Translations under genes and position numbers: made by a program | Notes under the pieces: model-generated | Databases searched by the model: none | What the model saw: only the letters and a program-made list of their open reading frames with translations | What the model was told of the DNA's origin: nothing | Part shown: positions 25,513-32,948 of the stretch, one piece after another | How positions within the stretch are numbered: position 1 is the stretch's first letter | Layout: every line of letters starts with the position of its first letter | Source of the DNA: Sva-07 sp963728195 | GTDB lineage: Bacteria; Actinomycetota; Acidimicrobiia; Acidimicrobiales; Ilumatobacteraceae | Direction: 5' to 3' | Length of the DNA stretch: 64,000 bases | NCBI GenBank assembly: GCA_963728195.1 | Contig: CAVSIX010000009.1 | Span: 186,001 to 250,000 of the forward strand

Positions 25513-27115
25513 CGTTCTGGCGCAGCGTCTTCTCCAGCAGCTCACCGACGTGCACGGGATCGGCGTGGAGATCGATGCCCGATCCGGCGCGCAGCAGTGG
25601 CCGGAACACGCTGTACGGCGATGCGGCTCCGTACGGCGAGCACGCACCCTGGTAGATCCGCAGACCCTCCGACGCGGCCCATGCGGCGTCGAGGAGCCGT
25701 GTCTTGCCGACGCCCGCTCCGCCGGACAGGATCACGACCTCGCCGAGTTCCCCGATCGCATGCGTGAGGACGTCGAGTTCGCGTTGACGACCGATCAACT
25801 TCGTGCCGCTCGTGTCACGTCTTATCTCGTCCGAGTCAGCGAGCACCTTGTGCGCCACGACCGGCTCTGTCTTGCCCTTCACCAGGAACGGCTCCAGTTC
25901 CTCGGTGACGAAGACGGTTCGCGTGTCGCGCACCACCGAGGCCACCGCCACGATCTCACGGTCGTCGGCCTTGCCCAGCATTCGCGCTGCGGTGTTGACC
26001 GGATCGCCCATGAGTGTGTAGGTCCGCCGGAACTCGCTGCCGAGGAAACCGGCGAAGACCCGCCCCGTCTGGACGCCCTGGCGGAGCACGAACGGCGAGT
26101 CGACGGCGGCCAACCGGAGCGCCGCTTGGAGCAGCGCATCGCTGGTGTCGCCCGGGTTGACGGGCGCGCCTGCGCACAACACGAACTTGATGCCGTCGGG
26201 CGCGATGTCGGTGTGGAGCGAGGTGACGCCGAAGGTGGCGCCGATTCGCTCGACATCGTCGACGAGTCGGTGGAAGGCATGAGCGACCGCTTCAGGCCCT
26301 TCGCTGTCGAGCAGTGTCCCGACTCCGATCACCATCAGGAATCCGACGGTGACCAGCCGGTGCTCACCACCCGTCCCCGAGAAGGCTGCGAGCTGTTCGA
26401 CCACGGCCGCCGGCACGTAGGGCGACAGGTCGTCGTCTCCGAGATCACGCTCGCGCGGTCCGCTCGACGCGTCGCCGCTCGAGCCCGTGATCACCCAGCC
26501 GCCGTGCTCCTCGCGCAGGAGCATCTTGTCCGGGAGGTGCTCGGCGATCAACGGGTCGACGAGCGTGTCGCCCTTGGCAGCCTCGCCTTCCAGTCGGATC
26601 ACCTCCGTTGCCCGCGGGCCGGTGATCAGCAGCTCGCGATAACCGGAGCCGACGAGGAACACGTCGAACGGGCCAGCTGCGATCCCGACGGTCATCGTCA
26701 GGCTGGCCCGCTTCGCAGCCGGCGAGGAGTGCAGCGCTCGTTGCATCACCAGTCCGGCATCGGCCGCACGACGCTGGTGGCGATCGCCTCGGAACAAGAT
26801 CAAGAGTGCGTCCCCACCGAACTTGATGACCTCGCCGCCGTAGCGATACGCCGAGTCGATCAACGCGGTGAAGCACGTGTTGATCAGCGAGGTGATCTCC
26901 TCGGCGCCGACCTTGCCCTTGCCGGCGAGCTTCTCCGACAGTGCAGTGAACCCCGAGATGTCCGCCGACAGCATCGACCCGTCGACGCTCGTCCAACTGG
27001 GCACGGGACCCCGGCCGAGTTCGACGGCAAGTCGCGGCACGAATGCGGTGAGCGCGTCGAGGCGGTCACCGTCTGTGCCCGTCCGAGCTGGTGGGTCGTG
27101 TACTTCCGTGGCCAT
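25397..27115 (-). CDS. Tandem class III adenylate/guanylate cyclase with STAND ATPase, N-terminal fragment (first frame)
   Basis: The frame opens at ATG 27113-27115 (MATEVHDPPARTG). Cyclase domain 1 (about residues 45-180): SMLSADISGFTALSEKLAGKG, EVIKFGGDALLILFRGDR. Cyclase domain 2 (about 255-420): VTVGFLMVIGVGTLLDSEGP, APDGIKFVLCAGAP, GFLGSEFRRTYTLMGDPVNTAARM. The ATPase starts at about residue 470 with LIGRQRELDVL and Walker A GGAGVGKTRLL. The real protein leaves this frame near 25505-25515; the last 35 or so residues to the stop at 25397 are read-through. Domain 1 keeps metal-binding Asp residues; domain 2 lacks the first (FLMV replaces the usual D-x-x-G-F/S), so it is probably a degenerate partner. 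Repaired length is 1,264 residues. Confidence 0.82.
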   Translation of the reverse strand: MATEVHDPPARTGTDGDRLDALTAFVPRLAVELGRGPVPSWTSVDGSMLSADISGFTALSEKLAGKGKVGAEEITSLINTCFTALIDSAYRYGGEVIKFGGDALLILFRGDRHQRRAADAGLVMQRALHSSPAAKRASLTMTVGIAAGPFDVFLVGSGYRELLITGPRATEVIRLEGEAAKGDTLVDPLIAEHLPDKMLLREEHGGWVITGSSGDASSGPRERDLGDDDLSPYVPAAVVEQLAAFSGTGGEHRLVTVGFLMVIGVGTLLDSEGPEAVAHAFHRLVDDVERIGATFGVTSLHTDIAPDGIKFVLCAGAPVNPGDTSDALLQAALRLAAVDSPFVLRQGVQTGRVFAGFLGSEFRRTYTLMGDPVNTAARMLGKADDREIVAVASVVRDTRTVFVTEELEPFLVKGKTEPVVAHKVLADSDEIRRDTSGTKLIGRQRELDVLTHAIGELGEVVILSGGAGVGKTRLLDAAWAASEGLRIYQGACSPYGAASPYSVFRPLLRAGSGIDLHADPVHVGELLEKTLRQNAAGVTPDASAAGRTVRRHSPSDTAGRRDRSAVPPCPNP

Positions 27116-27150
27116 CCGCTGCTTTCTCGGGTCACAGCGAGAGTAGTCGA

Positions 27151-27180
27151 GCAACGTGTCAGATTCTCCTGTCACGTTGC
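27151..27180. promoter_or_regulatory. Inverted repeat upstream of the tandem-cyclase gene
   Basis: Arms GCAACGTG (27151-27158) and CACGTTGC (27173-27180) with a 14-nt centre, 36 bp upstream of the cyclase ATG. It could be an operator or a 5'-leader hairpin. Dyad seen directly; role unknown. Confidence 0.4.
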
Positions 27181-27236
27181 GGGCGTGGTTCCGGAGGTTT
27201 CTGACTCCCGTCCGCGACACCCACGCGGCGCACTGC

Positions 27237-27899
27237 TCAGGGCGTGACGCCGTGGTCGGCGAGGAACTCGAGCGTGCGCCCGAGGGCGATCGCCGCGGAA
27301 CGGGCGTCGTGCTGAGGTCGGGCGTCGCAGTTGAATCCGTGGTCGGCGCCCTCGTACACGTGGACCGGCACGCCCGGATGCGCCTCGGCGATGATGGTGA
27401 CCTGTTCGAGCGGGATCCCGTGGTCGAGCTCACCGAAGTGCAGCATCGTGGGCACCTTCGGCCGGCGGTCGCGCATGCCGTACACCTGACCGCCGTAGTA
27501 GCCGACGGCGGCGGCGATCGGCAGGTCGCACGCCGCGATCCACGCAACGCTGCCACCGAAGCAGTAACCGATCACGGCGACCGGCCCGGTGTCGCTCACG
27601 TGATCGACGGCGGCGGCGACGTCGAGCATGGCAGCGTCGAATGCGATCGGCATCACCAGCTCGATCCCGCGGGTGCGGCCCTCGTCGTCGTAGCCGAGTT
27701 CGACACCGCGCTCACCGCGATCGAACAGCGCCGGAGCGATGGCGCGATAGCCGAACTCGGCGTAGCGGTCGACGACCGAGCGGATGTGGGCGTTGACTCC
27801 GAAGATCTCCTGCACGATCACGATCGACGCCGACGCACCGTCGGGGTGCACCTCGTATGCGTCGAGTTCGTGTCCGTCGCTGGCGGTGAGTCGAGTCAT
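27237..27899 (-). CDS. Dienelactone hydrolase family protein
   Basis: A 220-residue alpha/beta hydrolase with cysteine nucleophile: GYCFGGSVAW (G-x-C-x-G-G), VQEIFGVNAHIRSV (the conserved Glu/Ile-Phe-Gly segment after strand 3), an acid region HFGELDHGIPLEQV and catalytic His in EGADHGFNCD. This set is diagnostic for the dienelactone hydrolase (clcD/carboxymethylenebutenolidase) family, although many members act on other lactones or esters and no chlorocatechol genes are near. The 121-bp gap to the upstream cyclase gene holds an inverted repeat. Confidence 0.9.
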   Translation of the reverse strand: MTRLTASDGHELDAYEVHPDGASASIVIVQEIFGVNAHIRSVVDRYAEFGYRAIAPALFDRGERGVELGYDDEGRTRGIELVMPIAFDAAMLDVAAAVDHVSDTGPVAVIGYCFGGSVAWIAACDLPIAAAVGYYGGQVYGMRDRRPKVPTMLHFGELDHGIPLEQVTIIAEAHPGVPVHVYEGADHGFNCDARPQHDARSAAIALGRTLEFLADHGVTP

Positions 27900-27992
27900 C
27901 CGGCCGACGTTAGAGCAGCCACCGACGTCCCGCCGTGGTGTGCGCCGTGGGGTGTGCGCCGTGCGTGTGGCGGTGTGGCGTGGCCCGGCGCA

Positions 27993-28334
27993 TCAGGCCC
28001 CGGGGAGGCCGTGCATCCGTTCGGTGAGGGTCCGCCTGGCGGCATCGATGTCGACGCCGTCGATGTGCAGCCGCTTGTGCCGGCTCGAGGCACCGGAGCG
28101 GATGGACACCGCACTGCTGCGCACGCCGAACACGTCGGCGATGAACGCGACCAGCACCTCGTTGGCACGGTCGTCGCGCGGTGGTGCGGCGACCCTGATC
28201 TTGACGGCCTCGCCGTGCGCTCCGACGATCTCGGTACGCCGGGCGTTCGGCTGCGCATGCACCGACAGCACCACGCCGCTGCCGGCTGCGACCAGTTCCG
28301 GGCGCGGCGGCTCGATGTCGGCGGCCCCCGTCAT
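27993..28334 (-). CDS. DUF167 (YggU-like) protein
   Basis: A 113-residue protein with the family core VVLSVHAQPNARRTEIVGAHGEAVKIRVAAPPRDDRANEVLVAFIADVFGV (quoted here as the region at about residues 21-72) and VSIRSGASSRHKRLHI, equivalent to the conserved SGxxSRxK strand. Function of DUF167 is unknown; it is often found near cell-division or proline-synthesis genes but not here. A tandem palindrome pair starts 26 bp upstream of its start codon. Confidence 0.85.
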   Translation of the reverse strand: MTGAADIEPPRPELVAAGSGVVLSVHAQPNARRTEIVGAHGEAVKIRVAAPPRDDRANEVLVAFIADVFGVRSSAVSIRSGASSRHKRLHIDGVDIDAARRTLTERMHGLPGA

Positions 28335-28360
28335 CGCCGAGTCATCGTCCCAGGCCGCTG

Positions 28361-28461
28361 CGATGAGCGAAGCGTCGGGATGTGGTCGGTTCGCTCATCG
28401 GTGGTGAGGTTCGCGCTGCTGCGATGAGCGAAGCGTCGGGATGTGGTCGGTTCGCTCATCG
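28361..28461 (-). repeat. Tandem pair of intergenic palindromes, locus 2 (61-nt period)
   Basis: Identical 40-nt units at 28361-28400 and 28422-28461, separated by 21 nt. The 11-bp arms are the same as at locus 1, but the 18-nt centre differs in sequence from the other loci while being identical within this pair. It starts 35 nt after the stop of the F420-type oxidoreductase gene (28497). Orientation is antisense to that gene. Confidence 0.9.
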
Positions 28462-28496
28462 GTGGTGAGGGGCGGGCCGGGCGGGGTCGGGGAGCG

Positions 28497-29456
28497 TCAG
28501 GCGATGTCGCGGGCGGCAGGGACGACGTCGGTCAGGTAGGCGTCGAGCGCGTCGGGCTGCACCGGGAGACGCAGCGCCACATTGACGAGATCGGCGCCGG
28601 CGGCGCGGTACTCCGCGATGCGCTCGACGGCGCGATCGGGCGTGCCGGTCAGCGCGCCGCCGGTGACCCGGGGCGCCATCTCGGCTCCCCACTGCTGCTC
28701 GATGCGGTCGAGTTCGCCCTGCGCATCGGCCGCCGTCGCTCCGAGGTGGAACGCCAGGTTGACCGATCGCTCGAGTGTGGCAGGGTCGCGGCCGATCGCC
28801 TCGCAGGCGGCGTCCAGCCGGTCGTTGAGCCGGCGGAACTCCTCGGGGTCGACGTACGGCACGTTCCATCCCGAGCAGAACCGGGCAGCGTTGTGGGGCG
28901 TGCGCGTGCGTCCTCGACCGCCGGTCCACACCGGCATCGGTCCGCCGAACGGGCCCGGCACGCAGGTGACTTCGTCGACGCGGTAGTGCTCACCGTGCAC
29001 GGTCGTGGTCGCCTCCGGCTCCGCCGACGACAGCATCGAGCTGATGATCTCCAGCGCCTCGCCCAACATGTCGAAGCGCACGTCGATGTCGTCGAAGTCG
29101 TAGCCGTGGGCGCGGAATTCGGGCTCGTGCCAGCCGGCGCCGAAGCCGGGCTCGAACCGTCCGCCGGAGATGTGGTCGATGGCGACGCACGCCTTGGCCA
29201 GGAGCGCCGGGTTGCGGTACGGCACACAGAACATCAGACAGCCGATCCGCGCCCGCTCGGTGACCGAGGCGAGTGCGCCGAGTGTGGCGACGGCCTCGAA
29301 GTGCGGGGTGGTTCCACCGGCCGGCGGGGCCTCGTAGAGGTGGTCCCACACCGAGATCCAGTCGACCACGCCGTCGAGGCGCCTCCACAGTGAGATCAGT
29401 TCGGCCATCGTGGCGTTCTGCTGGCCGACGTGCACACCGATCGAGAGCGAAGTCAC
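28497..29456 (-). CDS. LLM-class F420-dependent oxidoreductase
   Basis: A 319-residue luciferase-like TIM-barrel protein. Visible signatures are MTSLSIGVHVGQQNATMAEL, WISVWDHLYEAP, GCLMFCVPYRNPALLAKACVAIDHISGGRFEPGFGAGWHEPEF (the family block at about residues 78-120), PVWTGGRGRTRT and a C-terminal TPDRAVERIAEYRAAGADLV. In actinobacteria this subgroup uses reduced F420 rather than FMN. Substrate unknown. It is flanked on both sides by palindrome pairs, so it is probably a monocistronic unit. Confidence 0.9.
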   Translation of the reverse strand: MTSLSIGVHVGQQNATMAELISLWRRLDGVVDWISVWDHLYEAPPAGGTTPHFEAVATLGALASVTERARIGCLMFCVPYRNPALLAKACVAIDHISGGRFEPGFGAGWHEPEFRAHGYDFDDIDVRFDMLGEALEIISSMLSSAEPEATTTVHGEHYRVDEVTCVPGPFGGPMPVWTGGRGRTRTPHNAARFCSGWNVPYVDPEEFRRLNDRLDAACEAIGRDPATLERSVNLAFHLGATAADAQGELDRIEQQWGAEMAPRVTGGALTGTPDRAVERIAEYRAAGADLVNVALRLPVQPDALDAYLTDVVPAARDIA

Positions 29457-29506
29457 CCGCCCATCATGCTCGCTACCTCCGTGCCACCCGCACGCAGAGC
29501 CACGTG

Positions 29507-29607
29507 CGATGAGCGAAGTGCCGGTATCGGGTCGGTTCGCTCATCGCTCGAAGTTCGAGCGTCGTTGCGATGAGCGAAGTGCCGGCATTCGGTCGGTTCG
29601 CTCATCG
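29507..29607 (-). repeat. Tandem pair of intergenic palindromes, locus 3 (61-nt period)
   Basis: Units at 29507-29546 and 29568-29607 with the same 11-bp arms and 21-nt spacing. The two 18-nt centres differ from each other at three positions, so this pair has begun to diverge. It begins 34 nt after the stop of the hypothetical gene at 29642 and ends 50 nt before the start of the oxidoreductase gene. Confidence 0.9.
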
Positions 29608-29641
29608 CTGGCGGGGACGGTCGCGCCAGCGGGAGGAGCGG

Positions 29642-30124
29642 TCAACGGGGGATCGTTGCGAGAAGGTCCTTGACGGCGGCTGCGCTGTGCTGCTCGAGGT
29701 CGGTGCAGCGCGCGAGGACGTCGCGCATCGTCGGATCGTCGGTCGAGGCGGCGATGCCCACCCAGGCCTGTGCACCCTGGAGTTCGGCTTCGGACTGGAG
29801 GTACAGCTGGTCGAGCACGTCGTACGGGGCGAACACGTCGTAGTACACGGCGATCGCTGCCGGGAGCGCATCGTCGACGGCCTGCTGGACGCCGGCATCC
29901 ACCGGGAACAGCCCCGCGACGAGGTCGGCGATCTCGTCTTCGCGAGCTGCGCACTCCAGCAGGATGTCGGCGTGATCGGGCGCCGCTCGAGCCCACTCGC
30001 GGTAGCGCGCTGCTGCAGAGCGTTCGAGCCCGGCGAGGAATGCGGGCCGGGCGGCGTCGGGAACGCTCGTGATGTGCGACCGCAGCAGTGCGCCGAACTG
30101 CGGGACCACCGGCAGTGTCGTCAT
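29642..30124 (-). CDS. Conserved hypothetical protein, probably all-helical
   Basis: A 160-residue protein starting MTTLPVVPQFGALLRSHITS. It is almost entirely predicted helix, with an acidic helix ILLECAAREDEIADLVAGLF and a later helix LDQLYLQSEAELQGAQAWVG. Glu/Asp spacing in these helices resembles ferritin-like four-helix bundles, but no complete E-x-x-H pair is present, so metal binding is doubtful. Unrecognised otherwise. The ATG at 30122-30124 was chosen because the upstream open frame is Cys/Ser-rich and shadows the next gene. Confidence 0.6.
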   Translation of the reverse strand: MTTLPVVPQFGALLRSHITSVPDAARPAFLAGLERSAAARYREWARAAPDHADILLECAAREDEIADLVAGLFPVDAGVQQAVDDALPAAIAVYYDVFAPYDVLDQLYLQSEAELQGAQAWVGIAASTDDPTMRDVLARCTDLEQHSAAAVKDLLATIPR

Positions 30125-30179
30125 CCTCACATCATCGCCGAACCCGCACGGGCAGTGAGAACCGGCCGAGCTGTGAGTG

Positions 30180-30560
30180 TCAGCTCGCGAGCACGGGAGA
30201 GCCGTGATGTGCGACGAGCAGCCACCGCCCGTCGCGGCGCACGAACAGATTGGTCGCCGCCACGGTGCCCGTACCGCCGGCATCGACCAGGTTCTCGTCG
30301 AGCGTCACCCACGCGGTGTCGCCGTGGACCGCGACGGCTTCGTTCGTGAGAATGAACTGGTTGCGTCCCGGTCCGGCGAAGATCCGCCGCCACGACTCCT
30401 CGACCTGCGGCCACGTGCGCAGGATCGGCCAGCCCGGATGGATGCACACCACGTGGTCGGAGTGCTCCCACACCTCGCCCATCGCCCCGAGATCGCGGGC
30501 CTCGTGGGCCTCGTAGAACGCCCGGTTCGCATCGAGCACCTCGGCGATCACCAGCTCCAT
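30180..30560 (-). CDS. SnoaL-like / NTF2-fold protein
   Basis: A 126-residue cone-shaped alpha+beta protein. ANRAFYEAHEARDLGAMGEVWEHSDHVVCIHPGWPILRT (about residues 10-50) is the classic DUF4440/SnoaL_3 opening with the HP-G motif, followed by FILTNEAVAVHGDTAWVTLDEN and the closing FVRRDGRWLLVAHHGSPV. The family serves as isomerases, ketosteroid-binding or simple ligand-binding pockets; no reaction can be assigned. The ATG at 30558-30560 gives the usual N-terminus. It is divergent from the Rpf-like gene with 216 bp between. Confidence 0.82.
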   Translation of the reverse strand: MELVIAEVLDANRAFYEAHEARDLGAMGEVWEHSDHVVCIHPGWPILRTWPQVEESWRRIFAGPGRNQFILTNEAVAVHGDTAWVTLDENLVDAGGTGTVAATNLFVRRDGRWLLVAHHGSPVLAS

Positions 30561-30603
30561 CGTGCGCAGCGTATGCGAAATCGCCCAACGCATTCTCGAC
30601 CGT

Positions 30604-30654
30604 CCACGGCCGGCGTACGAGCCGTGGCGGGCGGTGTGACGAATGACTCGTCAC
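30604..30654. promoter_or_regulatory. Two inverted repeats in the divergent promoter region upstream of the Rpf-like gene
   Basis: Dyad A: CCACGGC (from 30604) and GCCGTGG (to 30627), 10-nt centre. Dyad B: GTGACGA (30636-30642) and TCGTCAC (30648-30654), 5-nt centre. Both lie in the 216-bp gap between divergent genes, 120-170 bp upstream of the Rpf-like ATG. They are candidates for regulator sites controlling either gene. Seen directly; no regulator can be named. Confidence 0.35.
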
Positions 30655-30776
30655 TCCGACGACATCTCTTCGTCATCCATCCGTAACATTGGCCTCCACG
30701 AACACCAGGCCCGGCGCACTCCAGCGCCCGACATGCCGTGCGGACCCGAGTCGGTCCCCCGCTGCCAAGGAGCGTC

Positions 30777-31598
30777 ATGAACCCCCCCACCACCACCCCC
30801 CACCACCACATCCATGCGTCCCGGCGCATCGTGCGCCGATCGGTCACGTTGCTGGCGGCCACCGCGGTGATCGCCAGCACTCCGCTGGTCGCCCGGGCCC
30901 TCGACGACGAGCCCTCCACGACGAGCGACACCGAGCTGACGAGCACGCCGCTCGCCGAGGGCCGTCTCGCCACCCGCAGCGACTCGACCGACCGTGTCGC
31001 GGACCCGATTCCCGATCTCGGGGCGAACCTCGCGGCCGATCCCGGCGTCGTCGAGTCGATCGATGCGCCCGCCACGCTCGCAGCCGAACCGGCTGACGCG
31101 CCCGCGCTCGTCGCACCAGTCGTCGAGGCGGAACCCGCCGTCGATCCGACGATCGCGGCACTGACCGACACGTACGCCTGGGGCGAACGCGGTCCTCGGG
31201 TGGTCGCGCTCCAAGAGGCGCTCGGCGTGACCGCCGACGGCTGGTATGCGCACGCCACCGAGCAGGCGCACCGAGTGGCACTGGAAGCGCTCGCTCTCCC
31301 GACCGACGCACTGCCCGAACCGTTGACGCCGGCCGGTCCGTCGCCGAGCCAGTGGGCCGCGCTGCGCGACTGCGAGTCCGGCGGCAACTATGCAATCACG
31401 AACCCGTCGGGCAAGTACCGCGGCGCCTACCAGTTCGATCGCTCGACGTGGAACTCGGTGGCCGAGCGTCATGCCCCGCACCTCGTCGGCCTCGACCCGG
31501 CTGCCGCGTCGCCTGCCGACCAGGACGCCATGGCCCTCGCCCTCTACGGCGAGCGTGGTGCAAGCCCCTGGCCGCAGTGCGGCCGTCACCTCTCCTGA
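30777..31598 (+). CDS. Resuscitation-promoting-factor-like secreted transglycosylase
   Basis: A 273-residue exported protein. It has a basic N-terminus with hydrophobic signal segment (RRSVTLLAATAVIASTPLVARA, about residues 18-40), a disordered Ala/Pro/Thr-rich linker, a short peptidoglycan-binding-like segment (YAWGERGPRVVALQEALGVTADGWY, about 136-160) and a C-terminal lysozyme-like Rpf domain: WAALRDCESGGNYAITNPSG, YRGAYQFDRSTWNSVA, ASPADQDAMALALYGERG, PWPQCG. The catalytic Glu is in CESGG. Rpf enzymes cleave peptidoglycan and help dormant cells regrow. The ATG at 30777 has AAGGAG six bases upstream and is preferred over an earlier in-frame start. Confidence 0.9.
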   Translation: MNPPTTTPHHHIHASRRIVRRSVTLLAATAVIASTPLVARALDDEPSTTSDTELTSTPLAEGRLATRSDSTDRVADPIPDLGANLAADPGVVESIDAPATLAAEPADAPALVAPVVEAEPAVDPTIAALTDTYAWGERGPRVVALQEALGVTADGWYAHATEQAHRVALEALALPTDALPEPLTPAGPSPSQWAALRDCESGGNYAITNPSGKYRGAYQFDRSTWNSVAERHAPHLVGLDPAAASPADQDAMALALYGERGASPWPQCGRHLS

Positions 31599-31615
31599 CC
31601 GAGGACCGCCCCCAC

Positions 31616-31652
31616 CGATGAGCGAACCGCCATCGGGGCCGTTCGCTCATCG
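31616..31652 (+). repeat. Single intergenic palindrome, locus 4
   Basis: A 37-nt unit with the same 11-bp arms (CGATGAGCGAA / TTCGCTCATCG) and a 15-nt centre, three bases shorter than elsewhere. It starts 17 nt after the Rpf-like stop codon. Its centre aligns with the other loci only when read on the minus strand, so relative to the preceding plus-strand gene it has the same antisense orientation as loci 1-3. It separates the Rpf gene from the riboswitch-controlled rib operon. Confidence 0.85.
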
Positions 31653-31721
31653 CCGGGCTCGGCGCACGTGCGAGACGGGGATCGTGATGCGCCCGAGGTA
31701 GCGTCGGTGTCACAACTGAAT

Positions 31722-31843
31722 ACCTGCGGGGTTGGGTGGAAGTCCCAGCCGGCGGTGAAAGCCCGCGAACCCCTCGATCTCGGTCGGGGGGCCGATCCGG
31801 TGGAACTCCGGGGCCGACGGTCACAGTCCGGATGGGAGCAGGT
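31722..31843 (+). ncRNA. FMN riboswitch (RFN element)
   Basis: Upstream of ribD. The closing stem pairs ACCTGC (31722-31727) with GCAGGT (31838-31843). Conserved internal blocks are visible in order: GGGGTTGGGTGGAAGTCCC, CCGGCGGTGAAAGCCCGCGA, GATCCGGTGGAACTCCGGGG, CCGACGGTCACAGTCCGGAT and GGGAG. This is the standard six-stem FMN aptamer. It should repress riboflavin synthesis genes when FMN is high. With the preceding palindrome it accounts for most of the 318-bp gap between the Rpf gene and ribD. Confidence 0.95.
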
Positions 31844-31860
31844 CGCCACGGCACTGGTCC

Positions 31861-31877
31861 GCGCCCACATCGGGCGC
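31861..31877 (+). terminator. Hairpin after the FMN aptamer, possible expression platform
   Basis: A perfect 6-bp stem GCGCCC/GGGCGC with loop ACATC, 17 nt after the aptamer and 40 nt before ribD. There is no U-run, so it is more likely part of a translation-level or Rho-type switch than a classic intrinsic terminator. Role inferred from position. Confidence 0.4.
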
Positions 31878-31916
31878 TGACCGTCGTCGTCATGTTCCCG
31901 TTCCCGCGCACCCGGG

Positions 31917-32948
31917 ATGGCCAACATGACGATCGACGACAGCACCACGATCCGCAGCGCGATGACAGCGGCGCTCGCCGCAGCCGCGGGCGTGCGGGCG
32001 ACCACGTCGCCGAATCCGTGGGTGGGCGCTGCGGTCGTCTCGGTCGACGGTGACGTCGTCGCGGTCGGCGCAACCGAACCGCCCGGTGGTCGTCACGCCG
32101 AGATCGTGGCACTCGATGCGGCGGGGTCCGCTGCGGTGGGCGCCACGCTCGTGTGCACGCTCGAGCCGTGCTCGCACCACGGGCGGACGCCGCCGTGCAC
32201 CGATGCGATCATCACCGCCGGCATCGAGCGTGTGGTCGTGGCGATCACCGATCCCGACCCGCTCGTCGCCGGCTCGGGCGTCGATGCGTTGCGCGGCGCA
32301 GGCCTCGACGTCGAGGTCGGCGTCCTGGGGGACGAAGCCGAGGCGCAGCTTGCGCCGTACCTGCACCACCGCCGCACCGGCCGCCCGTACGTGATCTGCA
32401 AGGTGGCGATGTCGGCCGACGGCGGCATCGCCGCTGCCGACGGCACCTCGCAGTGGATCACCGGCGAGGCCGCGCGCCGCGACGCCCACCGGCTGCGCGC
32501 CGAGAGCGACGCCATCGTCGTCGGTGCCGGCACGGTGCGCGCCGACGACCCGGCGCTGACCGTGCGACACGTCGACGGTGCCGATCCGCTGCGCGTCGTG
32601 CTCGGCGCTGCGCCGCCCGAGGCCGCGGTGCATCCCTGCATCGAGTGGACCGGCGGGCTCGACGAGCTGCTCGACGACCTCGGCGGCCGCGGTGTCGTGC
32701 AGCTGATGGTCGAGGGCGGTGCCCGCGTGATCGGCTCGTTCCACTCCGCCGGACTCGTCGACCGCTACGTGCTGTACCTCGCGCCGGCGCTGCTCGGTGG
32801 CGTCGGCGCCAAGCCCGCGATCGGCTCACCGGCCGTCGCGACGATCGGCGACATCTGGCGCGGCCGCTTCGACACCGTCGAGCGCATCGGCGACGACCTG
32901 CGCATCGAGCTCGTGACCCTGGAGGTCGGACGAAAGGAAGGACCCTGA
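31917..32948 (+). CDS. ribD: Bifunctional pyrimidine deaminase/reductase of riboflavin synthesis
   Basis: A 343-residue two-domain enzyme. The deaminase domain has SPNPWVGAAVV, the zinc motif GGRHAEIVAL and CTLEPCSHHGRTPPC; the reductase domain starts about residue 150 with GRPYVICKVAMSADGGIAAADG, then SQWITGEAARRDAHRLRAESDAIVVGAGTV and VMVEGGARVIGSF. It deaminates 2,5-diamino-6-ribosylamino-pyrimidinone phosphate and reduces the ribosyl chain. First gene of the riboswitch-controlled operon. A second ATG nine bases later (31926) could be used. It ends directly before ribE with no gap. Confidence 0.95.
   Translation: MANMTIDDSTTIRSAMTAALAAAAGVRATTSPNPWVGAAVVSVDGDVVAVGATEPPGGRHAEIVALDAAGSAAVGATLVCTLEPCSHHGRTPPCTDAIITAGIERVVVAITDPDPLVAGSGVDALRGAGLDVEVGVLGDEAEAQLAPYLHHRRTGRPYVICKVAMSADGGIAAADGTSQWITGEAARRDAHRLRAESDAIVVGAGTVRADDPALTVRHVDGADPLRVVLGAAPPEAAVHPCIEWTGGLDELLDDLGGRGVVQLMVEGGARVIGSFHSAGLVDRYVLYLAPALLGGVGAKPAIGSPAVATIGDIWRGRFDTVERIGDDLRIELVTLEVGRKEGP

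Noticed and set aside
28361..29607. Conserved micro-peptide MSE...RFAHRW read from every palindrome copy
   Set aside because: It follows from the palindrome arms, which read similarly on both strands; no ribosome-binding site or stop conservation seen.
30636..30654. CRP/cAMP-receptor site upstream of the Rpf-like gene
   Set aside because: The TGTGA half-site is separated from TCAC by far more than 6 nt, so it does not fit the CRP spacing.
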